In this document: in pieces, positions 45,851 through 58,959 of the stretch
How the letters are laid out: each line of letters opens with the position of its first letter
How positions within the stretch are numbered: the first letter of the stretch is position 1
Assembly (NCBI GenBank): GCA_949825065.1
Contig: OX463846.1
Span: 20,221,413 to 20,285,412, forward strand
Reading direction: 5' to 3'
DNA length: 64,000 bases
Origin: Odontocerum albicorne
Lineage: Eukaryota; Arthropoda; Insecta; Trichoptera; Odontoceridae
Made by a program: the position numbers and the translations under genes
Notes under the pieces: generated by a model
Told to the model about the DNA's origin: nothing
The model's input: the letters and a program-made list of their open reading frames with translations, nothing else
The model's database searches: none

Positions 45851-46138
45851 CCGATATGGTGTATGACAGAAAATCTATATTCTCTTTAAAATTTCAACAG
45901 GGAAAAAAAAATCACGGCTAGCAGATATGGCATAGATGTGCCAATTAATGAATATGGAAGAATTTAAGCAAGATGAAGGAATTCAAATGTGGATATATTG
46001 GAGTATCAAATTTAGAATCCAGGCAGTTGAAATAAAATAACCCAGGAAACTTGAAATAATGATTTTGAAACGGACATTTGAAGGAATGATTCAGAAAATT
46101 CGAATGATGATCTTCTTTTTCTGTATCGCGTGCTTGAT

Positions 46139-46440
46139 GCATCATGGCCCTTTGCTATATTTCAAACTCGGCGCACCCATTGTCTCCATCCCTCCCGGTC
46201 CAAGGCCATGTTGAATACAGCGCTAAAAGAGGATTCTGTTAGCTACTTTATTTGATCTGTCTATCTTAAAGGACACTTTCCTGTTGTTCATCTTCTCTCA
46301 AATATTTCTAGTAACATGCCAAAAGGACGTTAGAATTCTTTTTCAGCGTGTTGCCAAAGTCTTTTTGATAATTTCCAATTCTCGGATTATAGAACCGTCG
46401 GTGTTCCTTGCGGTCTATAAGATATTAAGTATCCATCTTC
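46139..46440 (-). pseudogene. LINE scrap, two short blocks
   Basis: The minus strand reads MALDREGWRQWVRRV near 46190, then AKGHDAS; a more decayed block lies at 46250-46430. ALDR-x-GWR-x-x-V ends many LINE polymerases. It is weak on its own. Confidence 0.5.
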
Positions 46441-46475
46441 GATTATAATCGAAACAATTTACTATCTAAAATAAT

Positions 46476-49200
46476 TTTCTTTTATTTTATTTATTTATTT
46501 ATTATTTCACATGACAAGAAATATACATAATTTGTGAAAAAACAACAGGTAATTTAATTTGGACCTACAATTTTAATGGATCTGGGTTTGTGGCCTTTCA
46601 TTTGTCGTATCCGCAGTAAACTAGGCTTTTGCCTGTATCTCACTGAGGATATTTAGCATGAAAAAATAAATCAATACTTCTTTCCGATTTTTGATTACAC
46701 AAAAACAAAACCCCGTTGCACGTTCTCATCAACCTGACAAACAGTGACACTCAATTACAACTGGAAACATCATGCGAAATTATACTCTTCACACATCATC
46801 ACTCCAGAAAGACCAAAAATATTCATCCCACAATATACCGCACACAATCATAAGAATAAAAATAAAAAAACAAAAACATACAGAAACAACAAAATTTAAA
46901 ACAACAAGAAGAAACCCACACAAATATTTTCCACACGTCATTCATCCTGAAAGCCCAAGTACTCAAAATCCTGTCGCAATAACAACCACGCTTCGATCGA
47001 CTGTCTAAATGGTTTTCCTACCTTTACCTTTATTGAATTCGGCACGCCATTGTATGTCATGGGCGCAAAATAAGCATATTGCCTTTGGGCGAAAGAGGTT
47101 TTAATTCTAGGGATGATGAACATTTCATTAGTTGCCATGCGTGTCATGTGTCTCTGCTGAGTTTGCATCTTCCCTTCCTCTCGATGGTAGTGCCAGAGAA
47201 TGAATTTGAGATGCAAATTGGCTATGTTCAGGACCTGATACTCTCTGAAAAGCTCCGCCGTGGGATACCGGGCAGGAAGTTTATTAATTATTTTCACAAT
47301 AAATTTTTGGGAAACCTGCAATATGTGTTTTTGGGTTAAGGTGGACCCCCCCTCCTCCCAAACTGATATACCGTAAGAAAGTGCTGACTGACATAAGGCG
47401 AAGTATATACTTTTAAGAATATTTTCACTGAGCACATTTTGAATCATACAGAATATGTATCCTAGTTTTCTGATTTTTGTGCTCAAAGTGTTAATATGGA
47501 CCTCTCAACGAAGGAACTGATCAACATAAACTCCAAGGTACTTTATACTATCAACCCTTTCCAAAGAAACACAACTACAGTCAGCCATGGGTCAACAAGT
47601 GTGCAGTGTTATGTATTAATTTGTAGGTGTTTGAGTTCTTGTAGATATGCTAAATGTGATGTATTTAGTTTTTTTGGGAATTTAGAGTCAATAAATTTGA
47701 GTCCATCCATTCTTTAACTACACGTAATTCTTCGTTAGCCTTTGAGAATACATCATCCCATGTTCGGCCCTCGAATAAAAGAACCGTGTCATCCGCAAAA
47801 GTAATAATCTTACCCCTGATAGAAAGATTACACAACTGATTGACATATATCAGGAACAATATAGTTCCCAGAACACTACCTTGGGGTACTCCGAATCTCA
47901 CAAAAAGAGGCTCACCAAATACACTATCACCCAATTTGACTCTCTGAGTTCTATCAGATAACTATGAAGAGAATCATCTAGAAGAGCGCCCACAGATGCC
48001 CACCTCCATCAATCTGGTAAGTAATATTCGGTGAGACACTGTATCAAAAGCCTTTGCAAGGTCCAAAAAAACTGCCAAACATGCTTTCTTATTATCCAAA
48101 GTGGTGGTAACGCTGTTTACTAAACTAAGCAAAGCAGTTTCAGTTCCCACATTCCTTTGGAACCCAAACTGATTAGGAGAGATAATGTTGTGCATATTGA
48201 AAAATTTCATCAGTCGGTCCTTCACTATCTTCTCAATAATTTTTGAGAGAACGCTCAGTAGAGATATAGGTTTATATTTTTTTAAGTCATCCATTGAGCC
48301 TCCCTTGTGTATTGGGACAATATGCGAACGTTTCAATGCAGTTGGGAAAGTTACACCTCTAAAACTCAAATTTATTACATGTTTCAGTGGTAGGGCTATA
48401 AATCTTTGAGTGTGTTTTACCAGTGCATATGTAATCTGATCAGGCCATGGGGTGCTACTTGCCTTAAGTGTATTAATAGTAGCTAGAATTTCTTTTTCCG
48501 ACGTTGGCGTCAGATAAAAAGTATATTCGGGTACTTTTAAAGAATGAAGAATAGCGTCATTCAATGACTGTTCATTCGTTTCGTTCCCATCAAGTATGTT
48601 ACGTGAGAGATTATTCCCTACATTGGCGAAATATTTGTTAATACCATTACAAAACTTTTGTGGTTCCTATGTCAATGATACCTTTGTGCCATCAATGTTT
48701 AATGTAGAAGGGGAATTTTTCTCTCTCACTGTACCGGTGATGTTCCTGATAACACTCCAAATTATCTTTTGATCATTGTTTGAGGCTTCAATTTTTGCTC
48801 CATAGTAATTTTCCTTTGCCTTTTGGATGAGTTTCTTGCATGTATTTCTGTACTGCTTGTAAAATGTTATTGAGTATGGATCACTGCATGTCTTGAGTTC
48901 CCGGTGCAGACGATTTCTTTTGCGTATACAATAAATCAATCCATCAGTGATCCAAGGTTTGAGTTTTGTGTACCTTCTGCTTCTACTGTGTATTGTCTGT
49001 GTGGCTGAGTTGATATGGGAGTTAAAAGCATTAATAAAGCTCTCCAGAGCTTCATTTACATTATGGGACTTGAGAGTGTCTTGCCAATTTTCCGAATCAA
49101 GGGAGTGCAAGAGCTCTGGTATGTTTGTAATTCTTTTTCTCTTCATGCCCATCCCTATTTGTCTAATTGAATCAATTACTTTAAATGACTTACGTTAAAA
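46476..49200 (-). mobile_element. 5'-truncated LINE with reverse transcriptase
   Basis: The longest retroelement in the window. In minus order: a linker region before the polymerase (49152-48667, LKPWITDGLIYCIRKRNRLH); fingers and palm (48564-47974, with KRSHIVPIHKGG, YKPISLLSVLSKIIEKIV and AVFLDLAKAFDTVSH); the catalytic core (47934-47665, GVPQGSVLGTILFLIYVNQL and ITFADDTVLL); and the thumb (47486-46938, SALSYGISVWEEG). The tail ends with TGTCATGTGAAATAATAAAT and an (AATA)n-like run at about 46480-46515. The FADD box is intact, but stops and shifts at 48565-48666, 47935-47973 and 47487-47664 kill the frame. No endonuclease domain lies upstream, so it is 5'-truncated. The clade is jockey/CR1-like; I cannot fix it further. 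Confidence 0.88.
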
Positions 49201-49434
49201 GTGGAAGAATGCACAGTGACTTAAAATCACACTGTAGGCAATAGAGCTTCAAAATTTTCAGGTAAACCAATGCATATATGTCTAAAAAAACCAATTGCGA
49301 TTAATTCAAACAGGTACAGAAAGAAATAATGAAATATTAACCTATCGGACATTTTCAACACTGAACACTTTTTTTTGGGGTGCAATGTTAAGTGATTTTT
49401 CGTTTTAAAATGATATCTTGGATTATACTGAATA

Positions 49435-49790
49435 TCATTTGGTAAGGTTAAATAATAGATTTAAATGATAATCAGAGGTAATATATTCCAAATCTGAATA
49501 AACCGCCCAAATAAAACGTTCTTTAATATCTTTTTCAGAAGGAATAAATGATAAAGTGAACTTGCAGAGATCCACATGATGTTCTGTTGAGGATTTTCGC
49601 TGGGTCATGAATACCAATTAAGCGCCACATTGAGGCGACATTTCTCAAGCGTTTTACTCGGATTTCACTCATATGTAATAAAAATTTATCGTTACTACGA
49701 GGAGAAACTGCTAAACGAGGGCCAACTTTTTCGAATTTAATCGAAAAATTACGACTAACTAAACGATTAATCTTATCCACGAACATTTGG
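49435..49790 (-). pseudogene. Unrecognised protein-like open stretch, frameshifted
   Basis: Two overlapping minus frames give protein-like sequence: INRLVSRNFSIKFEKVGPRL, then AVSPRSNDKFLLHMSEIRVK and NVASMWRLIGIHDP (49786 to about 49600), then in another frame VDLCKFTLSFIPSEKDIKER and FIWAVYSDLEYITSDY (to about 49455). The switch suggests one protein broken by a frameshift near 49600. I do not recognise the family. An AG lies just upstream of 49790 but with no pyrimidine tract. It may be a pseudogene fragment, part of an unknown element, or chance. Confidence 0.3.
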
Positions 49791-49799
49791 CTATTGTAT

Positions 49800-50495
49800 A
49801 TTTTGATTTGAATAAGCTTATATGAATAATACCTTCAGTAAGAATTCAAAATAGTTTTTTAAATATCATCTTATGGATTTAGAAGATCTATCGAACCGAA
49901 CTACAATTTTCCAAATTTCACATTCCTGTAGTTACGGTACGTTTTATATTAATTAAACAAGGTTCATATTATAAAAAAACTAAAAAGTATTAAATCTTTG
50001 GTGCAAATAAAACTGTATTACTTATAAAAAAATATCACCTTTAATTAGAATGTTACCATTGAATCTAAATGATATTACACATTTAAAGAATAAAATCACA
50101 CTATTTAGACCATAGCCTCCTCGTCCTCGCTTTCTCTTCTTCCTGCGTACACAGGCAGAAAAATGGGGTGATTGTACTCGTATATATGTAAATGATAGGT
50201 TTAAAAAAATGTTGAAATGACTGATAAATCACTTATCAAAAAAAATATCTCAGTAAATTTATAACAATAACGGTTTTGATATAAATAAATTGACTGATTG
50301 TCGCACGAAAAAGGACCCTTCTGTCCATGAAACATCAACATTGTTCCATAAAACGAAAAGTTTTGACCCTTAGAGTTTTCGATAAACGTGTGTCGTTTTT
50401 TGATAAACGATAAAAGTTGCTAAGTATTGATATTGTACATTTTCCAAACGAATTTAGTGCACTTTATTGAGTTAGTTCGACTTACCTTTCCATTC
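49800..50495. other. Intergenic, unassigned
   Basis: AT-rich. Nothing recognised. Confidence 0.5.
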
Positions 50496-50499
50496 TAAG

Positions 50500-50885
50500 C
50501 ACTAGCTTCCGAAGCATCATCTGTTGCCTGACTAGTCTACTAACAGTATTAGCAGGGATGACCTAGGCTTGAGTGAACGTGATGAAATGCAAGTAGCCTG
50601 AATGAGTGGGCATGATCATGCTAAGTAATTAGTATTGAAATACTTTGTTGTAATAATTGTTATCTAGTTAGAGGGTTAGTATGTACGAATAGTTGTTAAC
50701 TATTTCTCAGATATTTAATATTAAGATTATTAAAAATAATATTACATCTAGGAGTTAACTTAAGTTAGTTAATAGTTATAATATATGAATTCGATTAGTT
50801 CTTAAGATATACATTTGTTTATAGGTCCAATGTTTGTGTTATAGATTTCTTTATTAAATAATAAAAAAGTGCACTTTATCTCTAT
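50500..50885. repeat. Unclassified interspersed repeat, copy 1
   Basis: Aligns with 57830-58080. Shared blocks include AGTGAACGTGATGAAATGCA (versus AGTGAATGTGATGAAATGCA), AAGTAGC-TGAA, AGATATACATTTGT and a closing TTTATTAAATAA. No coding frame was seen. The T-rich AATAAA-like end could suit a LINE tail or a solo LTR. Confidence 0.75.
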
Positions 50886-50979
50886 ACAAAGATGATGATT
50901 CAGTATTATACGAGTATTTCGTTATTAAAAATGAATTTTATGCTTTTTACACACAAACAAACCAACAGACCTTTTCCCT

Positions 50980-51810
50980 TTCGATGTAGGGAGAGAAGAC
51001 AGAAAAAACAGATTTTCTATAGTGACACCAACCTTTCCCCTCCTCTACATTTATACAACTTCTTTTATTGCTCCTTCGATTTGTCTGGCATTTTACATTT
51101 CCTTCTTTTCAAATACTATAGCATTCACATGACCCTATCATATTTCCTTGTTCTTTGCCTTCCACTTGTACGTTATTTGTACCGTATATTTGTTACATTA
51201 TTCTTTTTTCATTCATTTGTTCTACATACCCAAAACATCTTAATATGTTCTTCTTCATTTTACTTAATACGAGTACATCAATTTTAAGCTCACATTCATC
51301 TATATTCACTTCGTTCCATATTCTGCCATAAATTGTCATGACACCCTTGTTTTAGATATGTTTAAATAATCAACCACTTAGTCAATGCACCATTCACTTT
51401 TATACAGTGGTATCAATCAGCCTTAAGTTCACATTTGTCTCTAACTTTTAATTATATATTCTGTCATACATTTTCAGCCAATGTTCCCCGTATTCTTCTC
51501 ATTGCACGAATTTGTACAACATTTATTCGTCTACTTTAATCTTTTCTACATCCACGTTTTACTCCCATACATCAAAGGTAATACTAAAATGCTGTCGTGG
51601 ACTCTCAGTTTTGCAGATTTTGATACTGTCCGGTTCAAGAATATATATTTATATGCCCCATTGACTATGTTTTCTATCGTTACACGCCTTTCCATATTCC
51701 CCGTAACTCTTCTACCTTCTGAGAAAATAGCAGAATATTTTTTTATGTTTCAATACTCGTCAATTTTATTTCATTCGGACGGTTTCGTACAACGTATCTG
51801 AATTAGCGAT
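50980..51810 (-). pseudogene. LINE polymerase C-terminal debris
   Basis: The minus strand carries decayed equivalents of the 44850-45400 element. Examples are the complement of CATTCATTTGTTCTACATAC (VEQMNE-like) at about 51210 and a second block at 51480-51560 matching its MRALRKI region. Two overlapping or duplicated scraps are likely. The plus-strand open frames here are shadows. Confidence 0.5.
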
Positions 51811-51814
51811 GCGA

Positions 51815-53855
51815 ACATATTGAGAGCTTGGTCAAGAGACAGCCTTATTGTCGGCCTCCGATTAATTCAGCTCTCGGGTTTAGAGCCACTGGCACGGAAC
51901 TCGAGTTTTTTTATCGCACTTGTTGGTTATAATATCGCGTGTGATGAAGCAACAATACTCGCATACGTCTAGCTCATGTGAGTATTGTTATCAGTCGAAG
52001 TTTTTTTACCAGAACGGTACCTATTTCCGGGTACCTTCGGGAACCGAACATAAAATCCCCAGGTATAAGTCAAGTTTTTTATCAAATAGGTTTATTTTAA
52101 TTATATTATCTGTGTCTACTTAACAGTTATCCTTTATCCGATCATTCCATATTTTATAAAATATTGGAATATCATGTACAAGTATTTTAAGCAAGGCTTT
52201 CTATTTAATTACTGCATTAATTCTACTAGTTTTACTCGCTTTCAATGCCCAGCCGTCGTGTGCGCTTCCATGCATTATGGTTGGCACTACCATACTACTT
52301 TGTCAATGTTTGTCTAATAAGAATTCGGAAAAACTACATTTAAACAAGTATTATATTTTACTGTCATATATGCGTGATTGAACACAGTTTTATTTAAAAA
52401 ATATATTTTTTTACTAAACAAAAAAGTGAACTGAAAAGTCAATTTAAAATGGGAATTACGAGTATACCATAAAGCCTTTAAAGTTTTCAACATTTTTTCT
52501 TAACTTAAACACATGTAATAAATGTATATTATACTCGTATCTGGTCAGTAAAACAATATACCTACTTTAAACAAATCTTTTATTTTATTTTTCAAAATAT
52601 ATACCTAGATTTTCCACAGCAAAATATTATTGTTGTTATTAAGTTTTCTTTAACAAGTTGCGTATAACCTTTCTTTACTATCGAACATTTAAGCTTTAAT
52701 GCTTACTTAGACAACAACTTTATACTTTCGAAAATTTAGGCTTTAATGCTTACTTAGACAACAACTTTATATTATTACAACCACATTTTCCATGGCTATA
52801 ATGAACAACATTGTATCGTGTCTCTAGGTCATCCTGATAGTTAATTCCTCTGACACGTCCCCACTCATTCTGATTTTATTTCAACAAATATCTTAAAATG
52901 TAGAAAGAAAATAAAAAAAAAGCTTCCTTAATGAGAATTTATTTCAAATAAAATAAAATTAATGAAACATTCATGTTATCTACAAAGTAAAGTAGCCAAC
53001 CACGTATGAAGGTTAATGATTTATGATATCTGTCACTGAGTTCGCTAGGCGAGTTAAGGAGGTGCATAGAAACTGCAAGGTAACAAAATATTACCAGGGC
53101 GTTGTTTTCATAACTACATTTCAAAACAAGTAGTATACTGAATGAGAAACATCCTAGGACATTATATGAGAAGCACTCTTCAAAATGTTTTTTATTAGAT
53201 AACTGCATCGGTTCTTATAATGTTAAATGTTCCAGCATGTACCTAGATAAAAACACTTATTATCGTTCTAACTGTTTTTAAGGAAGAACATACAAATATT
53301 TTTAACGCATTTGCAGAATATTAAATGTGGAATTTGAAGAATACAACATCTAATGTATGTTGAAGAGTAAATATCTAATATTTAATGTACGATTTCTATT
53401 AAGTTAACAAATATAATTGTTTGTTTAAATATTCGGAGATAATTGACATTATACCAATGTCATTTAAATGTTAAAATGGACAAGATGTCATATGTATTAA
53501 TAAAAAAAAAGTTGTTTTCAAAGAATGCTCTCCTGCTACTTAAGTCGAATTAGATGTTCATCTTACACCATCTCCCTGTTATGATAGGAAACTCGCACAC
53601 TTGGTCGCTTTACTAATTTTTCTAGCGACATTTAGTTACCAACGAAAAATGAGTTATTACGAGTATAAAATATTTTTTAACGAAACGAGGATTAAACCCA
53701 AATTTTAATATTTATAAGAATGAGTAAAACTCGATGTATGGAAAGTTAACAAAAAAATCTGAAGAGTGAATTTATTTGTGTACATATGCAAGATAATGTT
53801 TTCGCGTAAAGGGGAGAACTTAATTTTTTTTAAATGTACCAAATATAAGTACTTA
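51815..53855. other. Intergenic, unassigned
   Basis: AT-rich, apart from a more balanced segment at 51800-52040 that I could not assign. A 47-bp-spaced direct duplication containing GCTTTAATGCTTACTTAGAC lies at 52684-52772. Confidence 0.45.
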
Positions 53856-53857
53856 AT

Positions 53858-53935
53858 GCTTTAGTTTATAAGATGCTGGACTTCTGCGTATGGTTTCGAG
53901 TTCAAGTCCCGATGGTACATGAAAAAAAATAAACA
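53858..53935 (+). repeat. Possible tRNA-like SINE remnant
   Basis: It reads GCTTTAGTTTATAAGATGCT, then GAGTTCAAGTCCCGATGG, with a B-box-like GTTCAAGTCCC. There is no cloverleaf and no tail, so it is not a functional tRNA gene. Confidence 0.4.
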
Positions 53936-53939
53936 AATG

Positions 53940-54249
53940 ATCATAGCTTGGTAAAATAATCGCGTACGCTAAACATGTGCGAATTTAGCTGCATCTTCAC
54001 GTGATGATTTCGTACTATCTTCTTACCAAAACGTGCGACGTGACAAACTGCGAGTTCTGTGTTTACTCGATTAATGGGACCGAAAGCAATTTTGTATCCA
54101 AAAGGTGTAGTAAATATAACATTTCGAATGATGAAAAAAATAGATAAACATTGAGTTGGCAATGGCACGAACTATCGATTGCCAAATGTATTGCTCAATT
54201 CATAAAAAGTAAGATTTTTTTATTTTAAGTTTTTAAAATTACGATATAA
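53940..54249. other. Intergenic, unassigned
   Basis: A 75-codon minus frame at 53941-54168 is unrecognised. Confidence 0.4.
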
Positions 54250-54847
<598 letters not shown>

Positions 54848-54849
54848 TA

Positions 54850-55750
54850 TATAAAGTAGCCACTGGATAAATAAAAAAAAGAGCCACAGCCAAAATCAGT
54901 TCCCTCAGATGCCAAAAGTTGCATGATGAATAATTTGATCATTTATTCCTGATGCATCTGAAACATGTCAAACAGTTCAAGGTTTAAGGTTGATTTTAAT
55001 AACGCCATAGTGGAATAAATTTTATTAGTACATAAAGAAAAGTTTGTTTATAATTCTTGGCCTAGTATTGTAGAATAGATGCTTACCTTTACGAGTCCAT
55101 CCACAGTGTAGTCGAGTTCTTGATGCGACGTTTGCTCCTACATCGTTCAAATAGTTCCACTTCCAAATCAAGTTTAACAGTATGCGTAAAAAAGTACAAA
55201 TATAAACTTAAGAAAGAATTATTCTTATAAAGTTGATCCTACCTTTTCGTATAAAGCCGTTTTCTTCAATTTGATGCTCGCAACGTTAAAAGGAGTTTAA
55301 ACTTTATAACTTCATTAAGACGCGAAGGCCGACTGTGTTGAGGGGGTTATGGGGGCTGCGAAGAGGTGACTGTAGATGGGGTGGAATAATAGGGAGAGGT
55401 AAAAAGGAAAACGAGTGGAGTTATTCTTCTTGAATTCAATTATTAATTTCTAAAAGTTAGCTGTTGAGTTCACCTGATATCCCGTTTTCAAATATTTAAC
55501 TAGTTAAATCTGCTTTAAGTTTAATTTTCGGCATTTTGAAGTAATTATTAAAATCTCAATCGTACAATTTTATATTACAAATTATCTTTCAAAAGTTTTA
55601 TGTGATGATATTATATTATATTCTTGAACAATAATTGCGTTTCGAAAACTATTCCAATAATTTTTGAAAATGCAATATAAAATCGTTTGTTAACTACATT
55701 TTAACTTATTTAAATTTGAAACGAATCAAAGTAAAATAACTTTAGAGATT
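54850..55750. other. Intergenic, unassigned
   Basis: A G-rich patch at 55325-55420 (GTTGAGGGGGTTATGGGGGC) stands out. No gene was found. Confidence 0.45.
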
Positions 55751-55754
55751 TTTT

Positions 55755-56018
55755 TCCAATAACATGACAAATTATTCTGTTATTCCACTTATTACTATAA
55801 TCACCGCGATACGTGTTTCTACCTTCTTTCTCATTTTTTTCCAATATTGCATGACAAATTACTTTGTTATTCCACTAATCACTATAATCACAGCGATACG
55901 TGTTTCTTCCTTCTATTTCAGGTTTTTCCAATATTACATGATAAATAACTTTGTTATTCCACTAATTACTATTATCCCCGCAATACGTGTTTCTACCTTC
56001 TATTTCAGTTTTTTTTCC
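55755..56018. repeat. 87-bp tandem array, three copies
   Basis: Three units of about 87 bp: TTCCAATA, ATGACAAATTA, TTCTGTTATTCCACT, TCACCGCGATACGTGTTTCT. They are diverged by scattered substitutions. The unit is divisible by 3, so a frame stays open (55764-56030), but it is unlikely to code. Confidence 0.92.
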
Positions 56019-56029
56019 CTGGTGGAATA

Positions 56030-56878
56030 ATCCCGATTTGACACGAGAGCAATGCTATGGGCAAACTAGTATCATGCTTCATCAGAAGTACGAGTATGTG
56101 TTGTCGATTGATTTTTATTTTAAAAGTTGTATTTTTTGCTTTCTTTGTACTTTTATTACTGTTTTATTTATACTTGTGGCTTTATGTATTTTGAATATTA
56201 GTAAATGTATTGTTTTGTATAACTTTTGCAAATCCTGTATTCAGTTTAGCCTGAAGAGAGCTTCCTGTTGAACCTAAATATAGCCTCAAGAACGGAGGCA
56301 GAAATACATGAGAAGGAGGTAGAGACTAATTTTAAAAGTGAAAAAAAACAAACTAATTTATCATCAAATATTCTAATTTGGTAAACCAAAAAGTTAAAAC
56401 CAAAACCGTTGTTATATTCTTTTGTTTATAATAAATATATAGGTTAAAATACAAAAGATAAAGCATAATAATATAAACAAAAAAAAAGTTAAAACTGTGT
56501 CGATTTTTATGGGCTCTTGATTGTTATTTCTTTATTTAGTTCAAATCAAAATATTTATTTGTTATTTAAATTATTAAAAACAACATCTTGTCAATCACAT
56601 AAACGAATGAATTCATTTCTATTACTCAGTTTAAATATAATGTTGGCTAAACTGTAATACTGATTTAATGATCGTAATAAACTGACTGTTGGGGAAGACC
56701 AATACTTGGGAGAGTAATTAAAAAATAAAAATATAAATGGTTTTTCGTTTTGCGAACCAAATGCTTCGAGTACATTTTTCAAATTTCAGAAGTATGGTCT
56801 CTCAATAATATATCATTTCAAAGAATGGTTCGTTTCTAATTTTCAAAAGTACATTTAACTTAAATGAGACCAAAATTA
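56030..56878. other. Intergenic, unassigned
   Basis: AT-rich. Nothing recognised. Confidence 0.5.
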
Positions 56879-56879
56879 T

Positions 56880-56965
56880 GACCTCCGATGCCTAGTTGCT
56901 AGAAACCTATTTTCGGACCCGGAGGCTGCGCGTTCGATTCTCGTTGGAACTCAATTTATTTTGAA
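56880..56965 (+). mobile_element. tRNA-derived SINE (family 1), head
   Basis: It reads GACCTCCGATGCCTAGTTGC, then CGGACCCGGAGGCTGCGCGT and TCGATTCTCGTTGGAAC. The head is well preserved; the tail is missing. Confidence 0.78.
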
Positions 56966-57220
56966 ATAAATGGGATACCAACGAGGAGCTCAATTTACTT
57001 AAGAATGATTTAAGTTATGTTGAAAAAATTAAAATGATTTTACTTGAATGAAGTCAATAAAGTTTCAATTAGTTTTCAAACTAATTAATTGAACATGCGA
57101 AATAATCACTCAAAATATTCAAATCAAAACAATCGTAGAATTCATAACTATCCTGGATTGAATTTTTATTCAATAACTTTGGTTCCAGAGGAATGTCAAT
57201 AAAGTCAATCGTCGTCGATG

Positions 57221-57600
57221 CTGGGCCTCGTGGTCGAGGATTTCCTCACATTCCAACATCAATTTAGTTGGAAAGTGAAGCTGTGCGATGTAGTTTTATC
57301 AACTTTTTTCCTCTTTCTTCTCTTTTGAGTAAGTAAACCATTGCATGCCAGCTAATTCACCGGTCACACCGCTGTATTGGATCCGATGGTACACATGAAG
57401 TGAGACGATCGGAGTACACCGGAATTTTTTTTAAAGAATAGATATGACCGAAGTAATAGGTGTATTTTTATCCCTGAATACAAGGTGGAAAAATGTCTGT
57501 GTCATTCGAAGGGAGTAGCACAGCGCGGGATTTGAACCGGCGACCTTGCGCACTGTATTCCAGTGCATTCAATACACTCTGAATGAGAGGACTACATTTT
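57221..57600 (-). mobile_element. tRNA-like SINE (family 2), best copy
   Basis: The minus strand has AAGGTCGCCGGTTCAAATCC, with B box GGTTCAAATCCC at 57527-57538, then CGCGCTGTGCTACTCCCTTC. The same module is at 23305-23385. The extent to the left (57221-57480) is uncertain; a tRNA-like start GGGCCTCGTGGTCGAGG lies at 57224 on the plus strand. Confidence 0.55.
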
Positions 57601-57829
57601 GGAATCTTTATAAGGTTTCAGCTTTCATTTGTAAAACTTTTCAAGAATAATATCTCTAATGTGCTGGTTAAACCAACTCAGTAAAATACACATCAGAATT
57701 AATCAACTACTAATGTTTCGATTGTGGAATAGAAGAGTAAATAAATAGACTCGTTAAAAGTTATCGTGGAGTTCATAATACTATGAGATAAGTTAGTGTG
57801 GTTTGGAAGATAATGAACTGGTGCTTCAC

Positions 57830-58085
57830 TTTATGATACAGTTTCTTCATCTTTTGCCTAATAAGTGCACCTACCATATTAACAGGGAAGGCCAAGGTCT
57901 GAGTGAATGTGATGAAATGCAAGTAGCTTGAACGGGTGGACATTTACGTGTTAAATAATTAGTTGCAATAATTGTAATATATAATTCATAGTTATAATAC
58001 AACATATTTATAAATAAGATTAGTTCATAAGATATACATTTGTATATAAGTCTATTACTTTATTAAATAAAATAAAATAAAAACA
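57830..58085. repeat. Unclassified interspersed repeat, copy 2
   Basis: Diverged partner of 50500-50885, in the same orientation, with internal deletions. It ends TTTATTAAATAAAATAAAAT. Confidence 0.75.
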
Positions 58086-58089
58086 GTTA

Positions 58090-58480
58090 CACGTGTTTAT
58101 TTTGTTGTTGATTTTCGTGTAAAGTAAATTTTCTTTCATTTCATTCTCTTTAATTTGTTTTGACGAAAACAAAGTAATTATTTTTCTTTATTATTCAATG
58201 GTACGTCGAATTTAGTTGTTTTGCAATTTTTTCGACGATTCAGTATTTTATTTACTTGAGTAAGTGGATAGCGTATAGGGGGGGTTTCAGGTAATCAGTA
58301 TCGTTAACTCGTAAATAAAAAAAACAAAAAAACCTTTCAGAGATACGTTTTCAATTTATTTGATGTTTTAAGACTATGTAAATTATATACAAACATTTCA
58401 AACAGTGTTTATAGTTATCTGAATCATTACAATAAATTAGTACAATAGAATAATCAGATCTAGAATGAAAGATTTAAAGT
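58090..58480. other. Intergenic, unassigned
   Basis: AT-rich. Nothing recognised. Confidence 0.5.
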
Positions 58481-58483
58481 AAA

Positions 58484-58515
58484 CTAGTTGCAGCCCGTGA
58501 AATATTCACGGAAGT
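58484..58515 (-). mobile_element. Candidate Helitron-like 3' terminus
   Basis: The minus strand reads CCGTGAATATTTCACGGGCT, then GCAACTAG, then T. A perfect short hairpin sits about 8 bases before a CTAG end followed by T, the classic Helitron 3' arrangement. No matching TC start was found at higher coordinates, so the element's length is unknown. Confidence 0.5.
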
Positions 58516-58519
58516 AAAA

Positions 58520-58955
58520 CAAATTCTTCATTTATGAAAATATATATTCATAAATATTTAAAATTCGTTCAGTTATCACGGACCCACCGAGATTAAAATT
58601 TCAAATTACTTTCGCAGAGAATCTAAGTATTCCTCTCTCACTCTCTTGTATTCAAAATTCAATTCTCGTATTCTTTCTTTGACGACAACCATCGTACGGG
58701 TTTTGGCCTATTTATATTATGATTGGCTAGTCATGGAATGAAAATAAGCTAAGACTTAAGTGCCAAAATTAATAGGTTTACTGGAGAGCTAGAAAGCTTA
58801 TGTGGTTACAGGAAAAGCAATCTTTGTTGGGATAATTTTACACTTTGTTCTAGCAATCCCAATAAGTTAACACAAGAGTAACAAAGGTTGTTTTTTGTTA
58901 CTAGTAAAACAAGTTTACAGCAGAGCAAAAAAGGTTGTTTTTGTTATTGGACTGA
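58520..58955. other. Unassigned, possibly inside the Helitron-like element
   Basis: No coding signal. Two short similar blocks containing AGCA(A)AAAAGGTTGTTTTTGTTA lie at 58883-58945. Confidence 0.4.
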
Positions 58956-58959
58956 AACA

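Noticed and set aside
47079..49198. Plus-strand open frames over the large LINE
   Set aside because: They are antisense shadows of the minus-strand reverse transcriptase frames.
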